Source: Macrostomum hystrix
Lineage: Eukaryota; Platyhelminthes; Macrostomidae
DNA length: 64,000 nt
Reading direction: 5' to 3'
NCBI GenBank assembly: GCA_950097015.1
Contig: CATNEN010000024.1
Span: 1,448,001 to 1,512,000 of the forward strand
Position 1 is the first letter of the stretch, and every line of letters starts with the position of its first letter. The notes below the pieces were generated by a model that was not told where the DNA came from, did no database searches, and worked only from the letters and a program-made list of their open reading frames with translations. Both the position numbers and the translations under genes were made by a program. Below are positions 1-11,800 of the stretch, in pieces.

Positions 1-268
1 GCAGCCATGTTTTTAAAGGCTCGAAAAGCTCCGAATGTTTTTGTTTATGGCTTAACCCAATTGAGACCACATGTATTCTTTTCTTCATCGAAGATTTTTT
101 GCAAGACGCGAAACACTTGACAGTCGGATGAAGTTCACACTGAAGTACACGGCCGCACTGAAGGCCTTCACTGGCTCAGGTGACTCTCTCTCATCTCTGT
201 TAGTTTATCGATTAAGCCGATTTAAAAGCATAATTAAGCTGGCCTTTCGTCACCGTGCACGCGAACAG

Positions 269-1164
269 ACAAGTGCCCAGGATTTCTCTGCAAGGGCGCC
301 GCTCAGTGTCGAGACTCCAGCCAGCTCAGCTGCGTCAGCATGCCCAGCTACTGCCTGCACAACAGTGCCAGGTGCAACGGAGTCCGCAGCTGCTCTGAGG
401 CTGAGCTCACTGATGAGCAGGGCTGTGAGTGCCCGCCCCACCTTTCTTCCCTTCTCCCTTCTCTTCTTCCCTTCTCCCATCTCTTTCTTCCCTTCTCTCC
501 TCTCTTTCTTCCCTTCTCCCCTCTCTTTCTTCCCTTCTCCCCTCTCTTTCTTCCCTTCTCCCCTCTCTTTCTTCCCTTCGCCCCTCTCTTTCTTCTCTGT
601 CTCCCTTCTCTATCTCCCCCTTATCCGCTCTCTTCCTCTTCCTTCAGTCCTCATGGATCGCACCTTCAAGTGCTGCCTCCCACTGCAGGCATATCCAGTC
701 AGACCGTGGCGGGCCTGACCGCAGGCCTGCTGTTCAGCGCAGTGGTGGTGGCAGTCACGGCCGCCCTCTCCTACGCCACCTATCGCAGTCGGCTGCAAGT
801 GGCGGCAGTGGCTTCGGCATCAACGTCAGCAACGCCAGCTTCGGGATCTAGACGTCGTCAGACGGTTCGCATAGCCTCCTCCGACGTGACCTCGAATGGG
901 ACGGGCGTTGGCAGTTCGAGCGCTGGCTCTGTGCCAATGCTAGCCGCGCCAGTCGGCAACGGCTGCGGCAACGGCAGAAGCGGCGTCGTTGGTTCGAATA
1001 TTCGGCCAATTCTGAAGCTGTCGAAGAGCCGCAGCCGGCCGGCCAGCCACCTGGACTATGTCCCGCTGTCCGTCCTGGGCAGTCGACGCACCGACAGGCT
1101 GAGTCCGGTACACTCCAAACTGCCCAGCCTACCCTCTGAGAGTGAGTTCGGCACGCAGCTCTGA
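269..1164 (+). CDS. LDLa-domain single-span membrane protein, 3' part
   Basis: This is the 3' end of a gene entering from the left. The visible exons are about 269-424 and 689-1164; the intron donor is GTGAGT at 425 and the acceptor is CAG ending at 688. The first exon encodes a degenerate LDL-receptor class A repeat: F-x-C, a C-N-G-V-R-S-C core matching CDGxxDC, an acidic TDEQ stretch, and a final Cys rebuilt across the intron (T at 424 plus GC at 689). A hydrophobic segment of about 23 residues ([21 protein letters not shown]) follows at once, so LDLa is the last extracellular module. The cytoplasmic tail is Ser/Arg-rich and about 115 residues long, ending GTQL, which fits a class I PDZ-binding motif. 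The intron holds a 21-bp polypyrimidine array. The acceptor before 269 and all upstream exons are uncertain. The ligand is unknown. Confidence 0.65.
463..645. repeat. 21-bp polypyrimidine minisatellite in LDLa-gene intron
   Basis: About seven copies of a CT-only unit (CTTCCCTTCTCCCCTCTCTT plus T) fill most of the 264-bp intron between 424 and 689. On the plus strand the array also works as an extended polypyrimidine tract before the acceptor. Confidence 0.85.
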
Positions 1165-1178
1165 GCACTCGACGAGTG

Positions 1179-1643
1179 GAGAGTGACGCGGAGAGTGACG
1201 CGGAGAGTGACGCGGAGAGTGACGCGGAGAGTGACGCGGAGAGTGACGCGGAGAGTGACGCGGAGAGTGACGCGGAGAGTGACGCGGAGAGTGACGCGGA
1301 GAGTGACGCGGAGAGTGACGCGGAGAGTGACGCGGAGAGTGACGCGGAGAGTGACGCGGAGAGTGACGCGGAGAGTGACGCGGAGAGTGACGCGGAGAGT
1401 GACGCGGAGAGTGACGCGGAGAGTGACGCGGAGAGTGACGCGGAGAGTGACGCGGAGAGTGACGCGGAGAGTGACGCGGAGAGTGACGCGGAGAGTGACG
1501 CGGAGAGTGACGCGGAGAGTGACGCGGAGAGTGACGCGGAGAGTGACGCGGAGAGTGACGCGGAGAGTGACGCGGAGAGTGACGCGGAGAGTGACGCGGA
1601 GAGTGACGCGGAGAGTGACGCGGAGAGTGACGCGGAGAGTGAC
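1179..1643. repeat. Perfect 12-bp minisatellite, about 39 copies
   Basis: GAGAGTGACGCG is repeated about 38.7 times without a single change. It begins 15 bp after the stop codon of the LDLa gene, so it probably lies in its 3' UTR. The unit is divisible by three and has no stop in several frames, so it makes long spurious ORFs (ESDA, TRRV and HSPR repeats). Confidence 0.95.
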
Positions 1644-2067
1644 AGAGATGCCAAAGTGCCTTTTGCACCAGTCCTGTAAGTTCTCAATAGACTCAAAAGG
1701 CGACTTTTGAGTCGCACAAAGCAACACAACCACAGAAGGTAAGCGTTGATATAATTAAACTGTGATTTGTGTACCTGTTCTGTTTCTACCAGTTCCATAT
1801 TTTCATCTTTCGTGACACCCCATTAAACATTAACAGTGCGCCTGATATGCAAAGTTCGAACTAATTCGAAATATATATTTCCCAAATATGCTAATTTTCT
1901 ATGCTATTCCAGCCCTGTTTTGCTGTTCAATAATTTATTGAATATATTATCCAGCGAACGCGCAGCTTATCTTAATGGCTATGACCAAAATATCTTTTAA
2001 TACAAATTTTATCTTTTGGTGTGTCTATAGTGTTTTATAATGACGGATGAGTGACTGTAGCTTGAGT

Positions 2068-2995
2068 GTGTGATTTATATGTGATGTATGAGTGAGTGAT
2101 GTATGAGTGAGTGATGGATGAGTGAGTGATGGATGAGTGAGTGATGTATGAGTGAGTGATGGATGAGTGAGTGATGGATGAGTGAGTGATGGATGAGTGA
2201 GTGATGGATGAGTGAGTGATGTATGAGTGAGTGATGGATGAGTGAGTGATGTATGAGTGAGTGATGTATGAGTGAGTGATGTATGAGTGAGTGATGGATG
2301 AGTGAGTGATGTATGAGTGAGTGATGTATGAGTGAGTGATGTATGAGTGAGTGATGTATGAGTGAGTGATGTATGAGTGAGTGATGGATGAGTGAGTGAT
2401 GTATGAGTGAGTGATGGATGAGTGAGTGATGTATGAGTGAGTGATGGATGAGTGAGTGATGTATGAGTGAGTGATGTATGAGTGAGTGATGTATGAGTGA
2501 GTGATGGATGAGTGAGTGATGTATGAGTGAGTGATGGATGAGTGAGTGATGTATGAGTGAGTGATGGATGAGTGAGTGATGTATGAGTGAGTGATGTATG
2601 AGTGAGTGATGGATGAGTGAGTGATGGATGAGTGAGTGATGTATGAGTGAGTGATGGATGAGTGAGTGATGTGTGAGTGAGTGATGTATGAGTGAGTGAT
2701 GGTCATGGATGAGTGATTGATGGTCATGGATGAGTGAGTGATGGTCATGGATGAGTGAGTGATGGTCATGGATGAGTGAGTGATGGTCATGGATGAGTGA
2801 TTGATGGTCATGGATGAGTGATTGATGGTCATGGATGAGTGATTGATGGTCATGGATGAGTGAGTGATGGTCATGGATGAGTGATTGATGGTCATGGATG
2901 AGTGAGTGATGGTCATGGATGAGTGATTGATGGTCATGGATGAGTGAGTGATGGTCATGGATGAGTGATTGATGGTCATGGATGAGTTAGTGAAT
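2068..2995. repeat. Compound minisatellite, 15-bp then 21-bp units
   Basis: From about 2068 to 2700 the unit is 15 bp (GTATGAGTGAGTGAT with T/G alternation). From 2701 it becomes a 21-bp derivative with an inserted GGTCATG, alternating GAGTGAGTGAT and GAGTGATTGAT. The second unit clearly arose from the first by insertion. The long minus-strand ORF here is a by-product. Confidence 0.93.
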
Positions 2996-2999
2996 ATGC

Positions 3000-3375
3000 A
3001 TTTTAGCGCCAAGGAAAAACTAAGCTTCTAACAGGCTTGTAAAGAATTTGGTAAAAGATAAAGGTTTTTTTATGAAATGCATTTAGTGTGAATAAGGTAG
3101 CGTGAATATTTAATTAATCACATGTGAAGTATAATTACTGTGACCACTAATGAATCATGTATTAAAATTAGCTCTTTAGTTTCACCTGTCTAGGATGGTT
3201 TAATAATTTATTGCGTCCAAATAGTTTATATCAATAAATGAGTGTGCTTGATGAGTGCCCAATCAGTCCACTGAATTATTCATCATTGAAACTGTACAAT
3301 AATCCTGCCAAGACTACTGCACACTGGAGCGATTCTCCGGTGCTGTTTCTAGTTGAATGAGCAACTCGATTAGTC
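3000..3375. other. AT-rich spacer, no gene seen
   Basis: Unique AT-rich sequence between two arrays. I see no ORF, splice pattern or RNA gene. Confidence 0.6.
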
Positions 3376-3655
3376 CATGATCTGCAATCTTTGCATTACC
3401 AATCAGTCCATGATCTGCAATCTTTGCATTATCAATCAGTCCATGATCTGCAATCTTTGCATTATCAATCAGTCCATGATCTGCAATATTTGCATTATCA
3501 ATCAGTCCATGATCTGCAATATTTGCATTATCAATCAGTCCATGATCTGCAATCTTTGCATTATCAATCAGTCCATGATCTGCAATCTTTGCATTATCAA
3601 TCAGTCCATGATATGCAATCTTTGCATTATCAATCAGTCCATGATCTAGAATATT
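3376..3655. repeat. 33-bp minisatellite, about 8.5 copies
   Basis: The unit begins CCATGATCTGCAATCTTTGC and continues through ATTATCAATCAGT. Single-base variants occur (CTTT/ATTT, CTGC/ATGC). The final copy decays into AT-rich unique sequence. Nothing recognisable lies between 3660 and 4046. Confidence 0.93.
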
Positions 3656-4046
3656 TGAATTTAATTTACCAATCTCTTCAGCCTATACATATTAATAAAG
3701 CTCATAAAAACTGGAAATGAGTTTTTAAAGTGAAGTTCCTATTCTTGATCGTTTTAGGTAATAAAACAAAGTCAAATAGATATAAACTCGACGCATGCTA
3801 CTTCTAGTATAATGGAACGAGTAGCATTCTTGTAAAATGTACCATTTGAATTATAAATAAAATTTTATCACTAAAAATAGTTCATAAACTAAAAAAATGT
3901 TGATTTATGCATCTGTGCAGGCTTTCTCCTGTACATTTAACCGCAGATGACTTGCTAGTTAACAGGTGAAGCGACACGTAGGCAAGGTAGCATTGTAACA
4001 AACCCGACCAACAGGACAGAGCTCCAGAGTCTACTCAAACTTGTTC

Positions 4047-6337
4047 TCAGTTCTGCGGCTTGGCCTCAGTCCTCGCGGGCAGGGGTGAGCACAGCTGCTC
4101 AGCCAGGCAGTTTCTGTAGTGCAGGTCGAACTGCGCCAGCCCGGCAGAAGCCAGCGACTCAACTGACGGTGTTCGCGACAGCTCCGGCTGCTCAGGCGCA
4201 ATGGTCGGCTGGTCCCGCCGCTGACGACGCTGCTGCTGACGCTGTCGGAGTCTTCGGCGACGGGCCAGCAGGACTAGGAGGGTGACGGCCACTGCGGCCA
4301 CAAGCAGGCCCAGCGAGACGGTGGTGACTCCGGTCACCAGAATGACCGCGTCGCTGGAGAAACTCGACCGGCTGATCGGGAGCCGGGCAGCCGGGCGACG
4401 CTGGTGATGAAGCAGCAGCTGAGAAAGCGCTGCAGTAACGGCTGCCTGTCCACCGTGTGGCAGAGTGACCGCTGCGGAGCTGGCCCGATCTGCGGCTGCA
4501 GTAGTCGGTGCGGCGGAGGCTTTCAGTGGGTTTGACAAGTCTGTCGCTGACGTTGGCGATGTTATAGCACCGGTGGCAACTGCAGGGATTGGCAGTCTCG
4601 TAGGCGCCCGGCCGCCTGCAGGTGGGCATCGGAAATCCAGAGGAGTGACGCATGAAATAAGAAAAACTTATGTTAACCAAGATCATGATGATCGTGACGA
4701 ATGTTTTTAATAGTCAATATGATGGGCGTGGGGTTACAGGTGTGATTACCCTGGGGTTACAGGTGTGATGACCCTGGGGTTACAGGTGTGATGACCCTGG
4801 GGTTACAGGTGTGATGACCCTGGGGTTACAGGTGTGATGACCCTGGGGTTACAGGTGTGCTAGTGGCTCACCAGCAGCAGGCGGCAGGGTGGGCAGCCTC
4901 TCTGCCAAATTGCTGTTGCACCAGGAGCCGGAGCAGCACAGCAGGAAGGCTCCGTCAGAGTCAGTCGCCGGCCAAGTCCGCAATCGGCATGCGACTTCCT
5001 CGACAGCGTCCATGACACAGCCCTTCTCCAACGGCTCAAGCGAGCCGCCATTGAACAGCTTCAACCGGCTGTAGCAGAGCCGGGGAGATCGGCAGATGTC
5101 TGCGCCGGCGGCGATGCAGTCGGCGGTTGTGCAGGCGCAGGTCACGGGTTCGAGTCCTGGTGATGCAATAAGAAAAATGGAGTAAATACCTTTGTTAGAT
5201 AGCATACGAGCGTAGAGAGAAGATGGGCAGGTTGCACCCAAGTGCTTAAAGCTTCGTGCTTCTGACTGAACGGTCGGGAGTTCGAATCACAGCAGCCTTA
5301 AAGAAATAATGTGTCCTTGAGCAAAAAACTAATTTTCCAATTGATTCAGTTTATCCAGCTGTATTTATCACTGTATCAATGTATCAATGCCTCAATCTAT
5401 GGAACTAAACATGGAAATACCCTGAGAAGTATAGATTAGAAAGGAGAGTTGAAGAGAAAGAGAGAGAAATAAATATCGGCATCGCGAAAGAAGCGAGAGA
5501 AACTCAAGAAGAAACTACGCCGACTTCTCATTCCCTACTCTCACAGGGCCGCGAGAGTCAGCCCACCCGCCCGCGCTTCTTCTGGCCTTCCGCTCAGCGG
5601 ATGAGGCCGCGGCCTCCGCCGCCGCTTTCTGGCCGAGCCCCTTCAGCGTCCTGCTTGTGCCTTCTTCCCTTTCTTTAGTTGGGAGGCCTAAATGCCGCAG
5701 AAGTCTCTTGGCTATAATGCAACTCAATTCAAAGCAGCAGAGTCTCAACTCTCAGAAAGGAGAGAGGCGAGAGAGAGGACCGATGCAGTTCAGTTCACTC
5801 CAGGCCCTTTATACCCAGTCCGCAGGTGTAAGCCACGGATTCCAGCCTCTGTCACTCAGCCCGGATTAATTCGGCAGTCAAAACCTAAAAATTGTCCGCT
5901 TGATTATAATCACGGAGCATAGTCAGCAGAGCATGCATAGAAGGAGCAGGAACCAGACGATATGCTCTCTTGACACCCCGTCTACACAGTTCCGTGTTAT
6001 GCAGTTTTGTCACTGGCCCAGGAAACTGTTTTCTGGCCGGTTGCACCTGGGCCAGGTAGCTGGGGGAGGGGGTAAGGAAATCTCCACGCGGTCCATCTGC
6101 TAGCTGACGGAAACTGAGGCGCTGCTGTTCAGTTCACACTCAAACTAAACTCTGACAGCTGACTTTCGTGACTTCAAAGTCTTGAAGTATTAAACACTTA
6201 CCGAGCCCTGCAGATGAGCTGCTGTCAATGCAAACTGCCGCACAGATTATGCCAACGATGATTAGCAGGTGTAGCGAGTTGGTGGAATAGTAGTTTGAGA
6301 CTGGCAGAACTGACTTCATGCTGGATACTGCCGCCAT
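4047..6337 (-). CDS. Three-finger (Ly6/activin-receptor type) single-span membrane protein
   Basis: The gene has three exons, 6337-6202, 5156-4872 and 4615-4047 (136+285+569 = 990 bp, 329 aa); the introns are phase 1 and all frames agree. Exon 1 gives a signal peptide (hydrophobic core LHLLIIVGIICAAVC, residues 23-36). Exon 2 gives a compact ten-cysteine module at residues about 52-126 (C52, C54, C59, C67, C73, C92, C102, C119, C120, C125) ending CC-x4-CN, the signature of three-finger domains. Exon 3 gives a Ser/Thr/Ala-rich stalk, a transmembrane helix at about 231-258, an Arg-rich stop-transfer stretch and a tail of about 70 residues ending AKPQN. There is no kinase domain. The spacing CxC-x4-C resembles TGF-beta/activin receptor ectodomains as much as Ly6/uPAR proteins. 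Most Ly6 proteins are GPI-anchored, so a helix and tail are notable. Ligand and pathway are unknown. Confidence 0.75.
4728..4860. repeat. 23-bp minisatellite in intron 2 of the three-finger gene
   Basis: About 5.7 copies of GGGGTTACAGGTGTGATGACCCT-type units. The array starts about 10 bp from the exon 2 donor (minus strand GTGAGC at 4871-4866). Confidence 0.92.
5225..5375 (+). mobile_element. tRNA-derived SINE, decayed
   Basis: A tRNA-like head ends in a B-box (GGGAGTTCGAATCAC), followed by TGTCCTTGAGCAA and CCAGCTGTAT. These are hallmarks of the central domain of a widespread animal SINE superfamily. It lies in intron 1 of the three-finger gene, in antisense orientation. Boundaries are approximate. 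Confidence 0.55.
5376..6200. other. Remainder of intron 1, three-finger gene
   Basis: Unique intronic sequence containing a purine-rich stretch near 5440-5510 and a short open stretch on the minus strand (5515-5748) with no recognisable domain. I see no further exon with consistent phase. Confidence 0.5.
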
Positions 6338-6339
6338 GC

Positions 6340-6880
6340 TGGATGATGAAGCTGAGAATGCAGGCCTTTCTTATTAACCCGCTCTCCAGCTCTTTTCTTC
6401 TCTGATCTGTTCCGCCGGGACACACAATCGTTATCAACCTGTCTCAGGCGGCTACGCAATAAATCTTGTTAATTGCTAATTGTGCCTGGTCTGACATTGG
6501 CCTTTGACTTTCCCTACGTATAGCTCTCTTTTCGTCTGAAAAGATGAATCAAATAATGCCACAATTGGCCAGATCTGATCTGCCATTGCTTCCAGGCATT
6601 TTCTAATTTTAAATGCAAGAACCTTTCAGTGACAGGGTCTGAGAGCCCATTGGCTGGTCACATAATCTCAGTCAGCGCACTTGAAAGCCATGCAGAAAAA
6701 GCAATGCAATGCAGCGCAGCAAATCAATGCTGCATGCAGCTAGCCAATTAAAGAGATTCATCTAAAGTTGAGCACACTAATTATACTGAGTAAGCTCTAT
6801 AAATCATGAAGTTTGAAAAACACTTAATCAATCATAGGCTTGCTAAAAAATTACATTTTGTATCCATATTGGATGACCAT
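6340..6880. other. Upstream region of the three-finger gene
   Basis: Unique sequence upstream of the ATG at 6337 (minus strand). A weak TATA-like TTAATAAG lies about 40 bp upstream. No other feature is seen. Confidence 0.4.
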
Positions 6881-6882
6881 CT

Positions 6883-7318
6883 GTTGGGGTGGTAGACTCA
6901 CTGAATTACTATCTGTTGGGGTGGTAGACTCACTGAATTACCATCTGTTGGGGTGGTAGACATACTCAATGACCATCTGTTGGGGTGGTAGACTCACTGA
7001 ATGACCATCTGTTGGGGTGGTAGACTCACTGAATGACCATCTGTTGGGGTGGTAGACTCACTGAATGACCATCTGTTGGGGTGGTAGACTCACTGAATGA
7101 CCATCTGTTGGGGTGGTAGACTCACTGAATGACCATCTGTTGGGGTGGTAGACATACTCAATGACCATCTGTTGGGGTGGTAGACATACTCAATGACCAT
7201 ATGTTGGGGTGGTAGACTCACTGAACGACCATCTGTTGGGGTGGTAGACTCACTGAATGACCATCTGTTGGGGTGGTAGACTCACTGAATGACCATCTGT
7301 TGGGGTGGTAGACTCACA
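6883..7318. repeat. 32-bp minisatellite, about 13.5 copies
   Basis: The unit contains CCATCTGTTGGGGTGGTAGA followed by CTCACTGAATGA, or CATACTCAATGA in a minority haplotype. The minority type occurs singly and in adjacent pairs, which indicates local unit duplication. Confidence 0.94.
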
Positions 7319-8770
7319 GAAATAGATTTGGCCTTTGGCATTTGTCACAGAATTGTCAAGAGATTTCGATTTACTTTACACTTTGAACAGGAAGACTTGT
7401 TTTCAGCAGAAATACCTTGTCACTCAAGCGAGTTGTATTTTTGTGAGTGGCCTTCGTTGGCCATAGACAAGTCAGGTAAACTCTAGTTCAGATGTACTTT
7501 TCGTGAAAATTTGCATGTCCCTTATTGCATCAAGCATCTAACCAATCCTATTCTCTTTCTACAGTCTACACCCCGGCCCCCTGTCGTCTGCCTGCTCCGT
7601 CCACGTTTTCTATTATCGATTTTCCGCGTCGCGCTAACCCCTTAGTCTGGCCCAGCCCTCTCCATTCTCTATCCCCTTTACAAATCGATAGCTGTTAACC
7701 CTCCTCAGGGTTTTCACACCCTCCTTTTCTCTCCGCTGTCCCTTTATCTCATGCTTGCGTTATAGAATAAACAAAGGCTCCTGTCTAGGCTTATGTTGTT
7801 TTAGGAGCCGTACGTACTGTACGGAGGCGTTTCACACAGCCGAAATTTCAAGTCGAACCACACTATCTTTCTTAGCATCGAAATTTCACAACGCCGAAAT
7901 ATCAAAATATCAACGCCTGAACGTCGAATTGCTATATAGTGATAGCAGAAAAATCACAAATTCTGAAACTCTTGATCTGCAATCTTTCCGTACGATTCGA
8001 CGTAGTGAATTAGTCGTACAGCTTTCGTAAAATAATTTGAGCTCCTATCTCGCCAGTGTAAATAACAGCACATTAGTTTAAACTTAACATTCTGTTTAGT
8101 TAACATAAACGTAAGCTTTATAGAACGGGTAATTAGTAATTTTCGTGTTGTCCTCTTTGATTTACATTCAATTCGTCCAGTCATTTATATTACAATACCT
8201 TAAAGGATACTAGCGCTAACTTGCTCAACGAGAACCTCAAGTACCCCGCCAGTCGGTTATATCAGAGCCGTGGATTTCAGCCACGTCCTGTCACGCTCCG
8301 TCATTTGATTGAACATTTTATCGACGCCGACTTTTAGAAACTTTGCGTAGCTAGGCGAGACTAAAAAACCGGACATTGTAAAATGAGTACCATCAGTGGG
8401 ACACTTAACTGGGACACTTTAGCGGTACTTTGTGAATTAAGTAAAATACTGCCGGACTTTTTAGTGCATTTCATACTCTTGTTAAGTGTAAAATTACATC
8501 CATTTTTTGCTTTTCTTCTACGTCTTGGCTAAAAATAGATTTGTCTAGATACTACGGATGCAACATGACAGTACCGCCTAGATTAGTAATACAACTGACA
8601 GTCTAGATTTGTATTACTGCATACACGGATAGTAAGTAGTACATTTTTCGGATCAGTCTTGGCATTCTTATAAAAAGAATTTCAGAGACTAATAACTAGA
8701 ATATCTACTGCAAGTAGCGAGGTGCGCCAGAAAAACTAGTTTCTTAATTTTCATTTGCAACTGTTGTAAC
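7319..8770. other. Spacer left of receptor gene 1
   Basis: A 65-codon open stretch at 7289-7486 ends at a plausible donor (AAGTCAG/GTAAAC at 7475), but it resembles no family I know and starts inside the array. The rest is unique, including a C/T-rich block at 7550-7760. No gene is claimed. Confidence 0.4.
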
Positions 8771-8820
8771 AGTCGTCAGTCGTCATTGAGCTCTGAGCTC
8801 CTCGGCAGTCAGTAGGAGAG

Positions 8821-11800
8821 CTAGAACAGAACAAAGTCCAGCGGCTCCCTGTTCAGGTAGGAGGTCCAGAAAAACTCTAACAGCAGGATGAGCAGGCCAA
8901 TCAGGTACAGAACTGCCGGCACCAGGCAGGACCCGCCGATGCCCTCCAGGCTGATTGGATCGGCCTCGGCTGTGAGCTTGGCGCTTGAGCACTCGGAGCT
9001 GCTGGTTGGGAAGTACTTCAGGCGCAGCATGTCCACCAGGCCATTCTCCTTGGCGCGGCGGATGCTACAGTGTTTTTTAGGGGCGGGAATTAGCTCGATC
9101 CACCCGGTTTGAAGTTTATGCCTCAGCTGATTTTATAGCTAAGCTGATCAACTGGGCTATTGTGAGTAAGTAGATCTGAGTCAACTTAACTTCCGAGTGT
9201 TAATATACGAGTAGATCACGCTATTTTCCCCTGGGGAAAGACCTCGGAGTATTTCAAAATACCCACTTCCTACTTCACGATAGCTCCCAAACAGAATGAC
9301 TGAGTTTCGTGAAAGCCCACTGCGCTTTCACTTTTCACTTTTATAGTGAAACAATGTTAGTTGAAAAAAGAAAAAGTAAAAATTTAATTAATCCATAATA
9401 GTTTAAAATAGTCGCTGACATGGCTACATGATGACATTTTGTGAGCAGAAAAAATATGCCTATATTTGTGATTCTTGCCACCAGACACCCGATAAGAATC
9501 GGTGAATATCTCGACGATGCCAATGTTTTGTGATTCTGGAACTTATTTCGTAGAATAAAAGCACCAAATTTTATACCGCTTAGAAAATTAGAAAATTTTA
9601 TTAGTTCTGGATTTTTTGGCGATTGGTTAAATATTAGGGGAGTTATAGAAAATAAATATGTAATATGCAATATGCACATCGTAATTTGTAAAAGACTGTA
9701 AAAAACTCACACAAATTTCATTGGATCAGCATAGAATGCGTCCTTGGGAATAGTCCAGGCCAGATAGTAGAAGTTGAAATACTCTTTAGCCACGTATACT
9801 TGATTGCAGTACTGGGCAGCAAAGTATAAATTGGACATCTGGTCAGCGATGCAAACTGTGTACGGATTCGATGCCGCCAGGAGCTGAGGATGAGTCAAAG
9901 TTTTTCAGATAGGAAGAGAACGATCTATGATAGGGCGTCAAGGTCAGTGAGGGAGATTCAAGATCGGTCAGGGAGTGTCAAAGCCAGTGCGAGAGGGTCA
10001 AGGTCAGTGAGAGATCATCAAGGTCAGTGAGAGACCATCAAGGTCAGTCAAGGTCAGTGAGACATCAAGGTCAGTGAGAGACCATCAAGGTCAGTCAAGG
10101 TCAGTGAGACATCAAGGTCAGTGAGAGACCATCAAGGTCAGTCAAGGTCAGTGAGAGACCATCAAGGTCAGTCAAGGTCAGTGAGAGACCATCAAGGTCA
10201 GTCAAGGTCAGTGAGAGACCATCAAGGTCAGTCAAGGTCAGTGAGAGACCATCAAGGTCAGTCAAGGTCAGTGAGAGACCATCAAGGTCAGTCAAGGTCA
10301 GTGAGAGACCAAGGTCAATAAAGAGGCGTCAAAGTCCGAGCGACAAGGCCGGTGAGGGAGCGTTAATATTAGTGCGGGAGTGTCAAGGTCAGTGAGGTTC
10401 TCGCAAACGAGGTCACGAGAAATATCATTGCCAACAAGTCTAACCTTCCTGGCGCAGTCCTCATGCGACTGCACCAACACGGACATGGACTTCAGCTGGA
10501 ACATTGGTCCTGAGGTGGCCAGGTCGATGGCAGTCTGAATGTTGGTGCCCCTCGGTACCAGAGCTGTGTACTGTGGCACGGCGACCAGGTCGTCCAGTGT
10601 CTGTATGGGCAGCTTGGTGAAAGAAATGGTCAGGTGAGCGACCAGATCGCCGGTGTAGGCGCCGAAGATGATCACGGTGAACATCCACCAGAATGCAAGC
10701 ACAGTTCTGGGCGACATTGCGAATGGGTAAAAATCCTGTCCTTGCTGCAGAAAGCTGCCAACGGTCGACCAAAGATACTCCTTGTACCAGACCTCGTCAG
10801 CGAATGCGAAGCTCATGCTGAGGTTATAGGCGGAGAATGGACTGAACACGGCTAGCAGGTAGATGATGAGGGGCACGACGAACAGGAAGGCTGCCAACAG
10901 CAGCCAAACCTCTGGTGTCATCGGAGTGAACACATTCCAGATCTTGCTGGCGGGCGGCGGTATTCTGACCAGGATGTTGTTGGATGAGTACAGGTAGTCG
11001 TCCAGGTAGTCCACGACAGCGTAGCGGACGTTCGTTATCGCAAATAGCATCGCCAGATCTGCTTTCTTTCTTGTGGTCGAGTTGAAGCAGCGTTTATTAG
11101 TGTTTTGTCAAACCACTTGACCGAGTTTTAACTATTTGATTATCATGATAACTAAGCTGGACTTAACTTTGGTATTGAAACGAGGTGGTGAGTGTCAGAG
11201 CGGTCTCGCGTCCGACTTTCGCACAAAGGTCTCTGAGCTCGAATCCAAAGCCAGGCCACATGAACTTATGGAGAAGGCTTAGGTGCTTGCCCTGAACCTT
11301 ACGCCTATGAGGGCCTATGCCCATCTTGCCACAGTGAGAGTGTACAGGATGAGATGACGATGTTGACAATAAGGAAGTCAGGGCAGATGAACGCACCCTG
11401 TGTGATTTTGTGCCTGTGTGTCCTCAGGGACTAGCTGAAGGGCAGAATTGCCTCCTCACCAAAATCATGCGTATCAGTGCAAACAGACCACCTACAAATG
11501 CTATTAGGCTCGTAAATAAAATTATTTTTCGAGTAATTTTGCGACCTAGCTCTAGACCTAGCAATCGCTTTACGAGAGCTCTTAGTAAGAAAAATGATCG
11601 ATACTTTGAACTGATAAGAAGTAAGTAGGGTGTGACGGCTAATGACAAAGACCGGCAGTGTGTATTTCGAACAAAACAAGGACAGATTATCGGCGTTAAA
11701 AAAGGTGACAGGAAAATATTATTCCGAGAAAAAAACGAAAAGGCTCAAGCATAAAAAATAATCTCACCCCCTTCTGCAGCTCGCCAATGCAGCCAGAGAA

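Noticed and set aside
1176-1710. ESDA, TRRV and HSPR repeat ORFs on both strands
   Set aside because: All come from one perfect 12-bp array with no stop codons in several frames; no coding signal favours one frame.
2035-3012. 325-codon minus-strand ORF of SITHSYITHS repeats
   Set aside because: By-product of the 15/21-bp arrays.
5225-5310. A tRNA gene
   Set aside because: A B-box is present, but the acceptor stem does not pair and SINE body motifs follow. The same was concluded for the heads near 11.2, 32.7, 48.8 and 61.4 kb.
5515-5748. A small Arg/Ala-rich protein exon within the three-finger gene
   Set aside because: Exons 1 and 2 of that gene join directly in phase, and including this segment would need unsupported splice sites.
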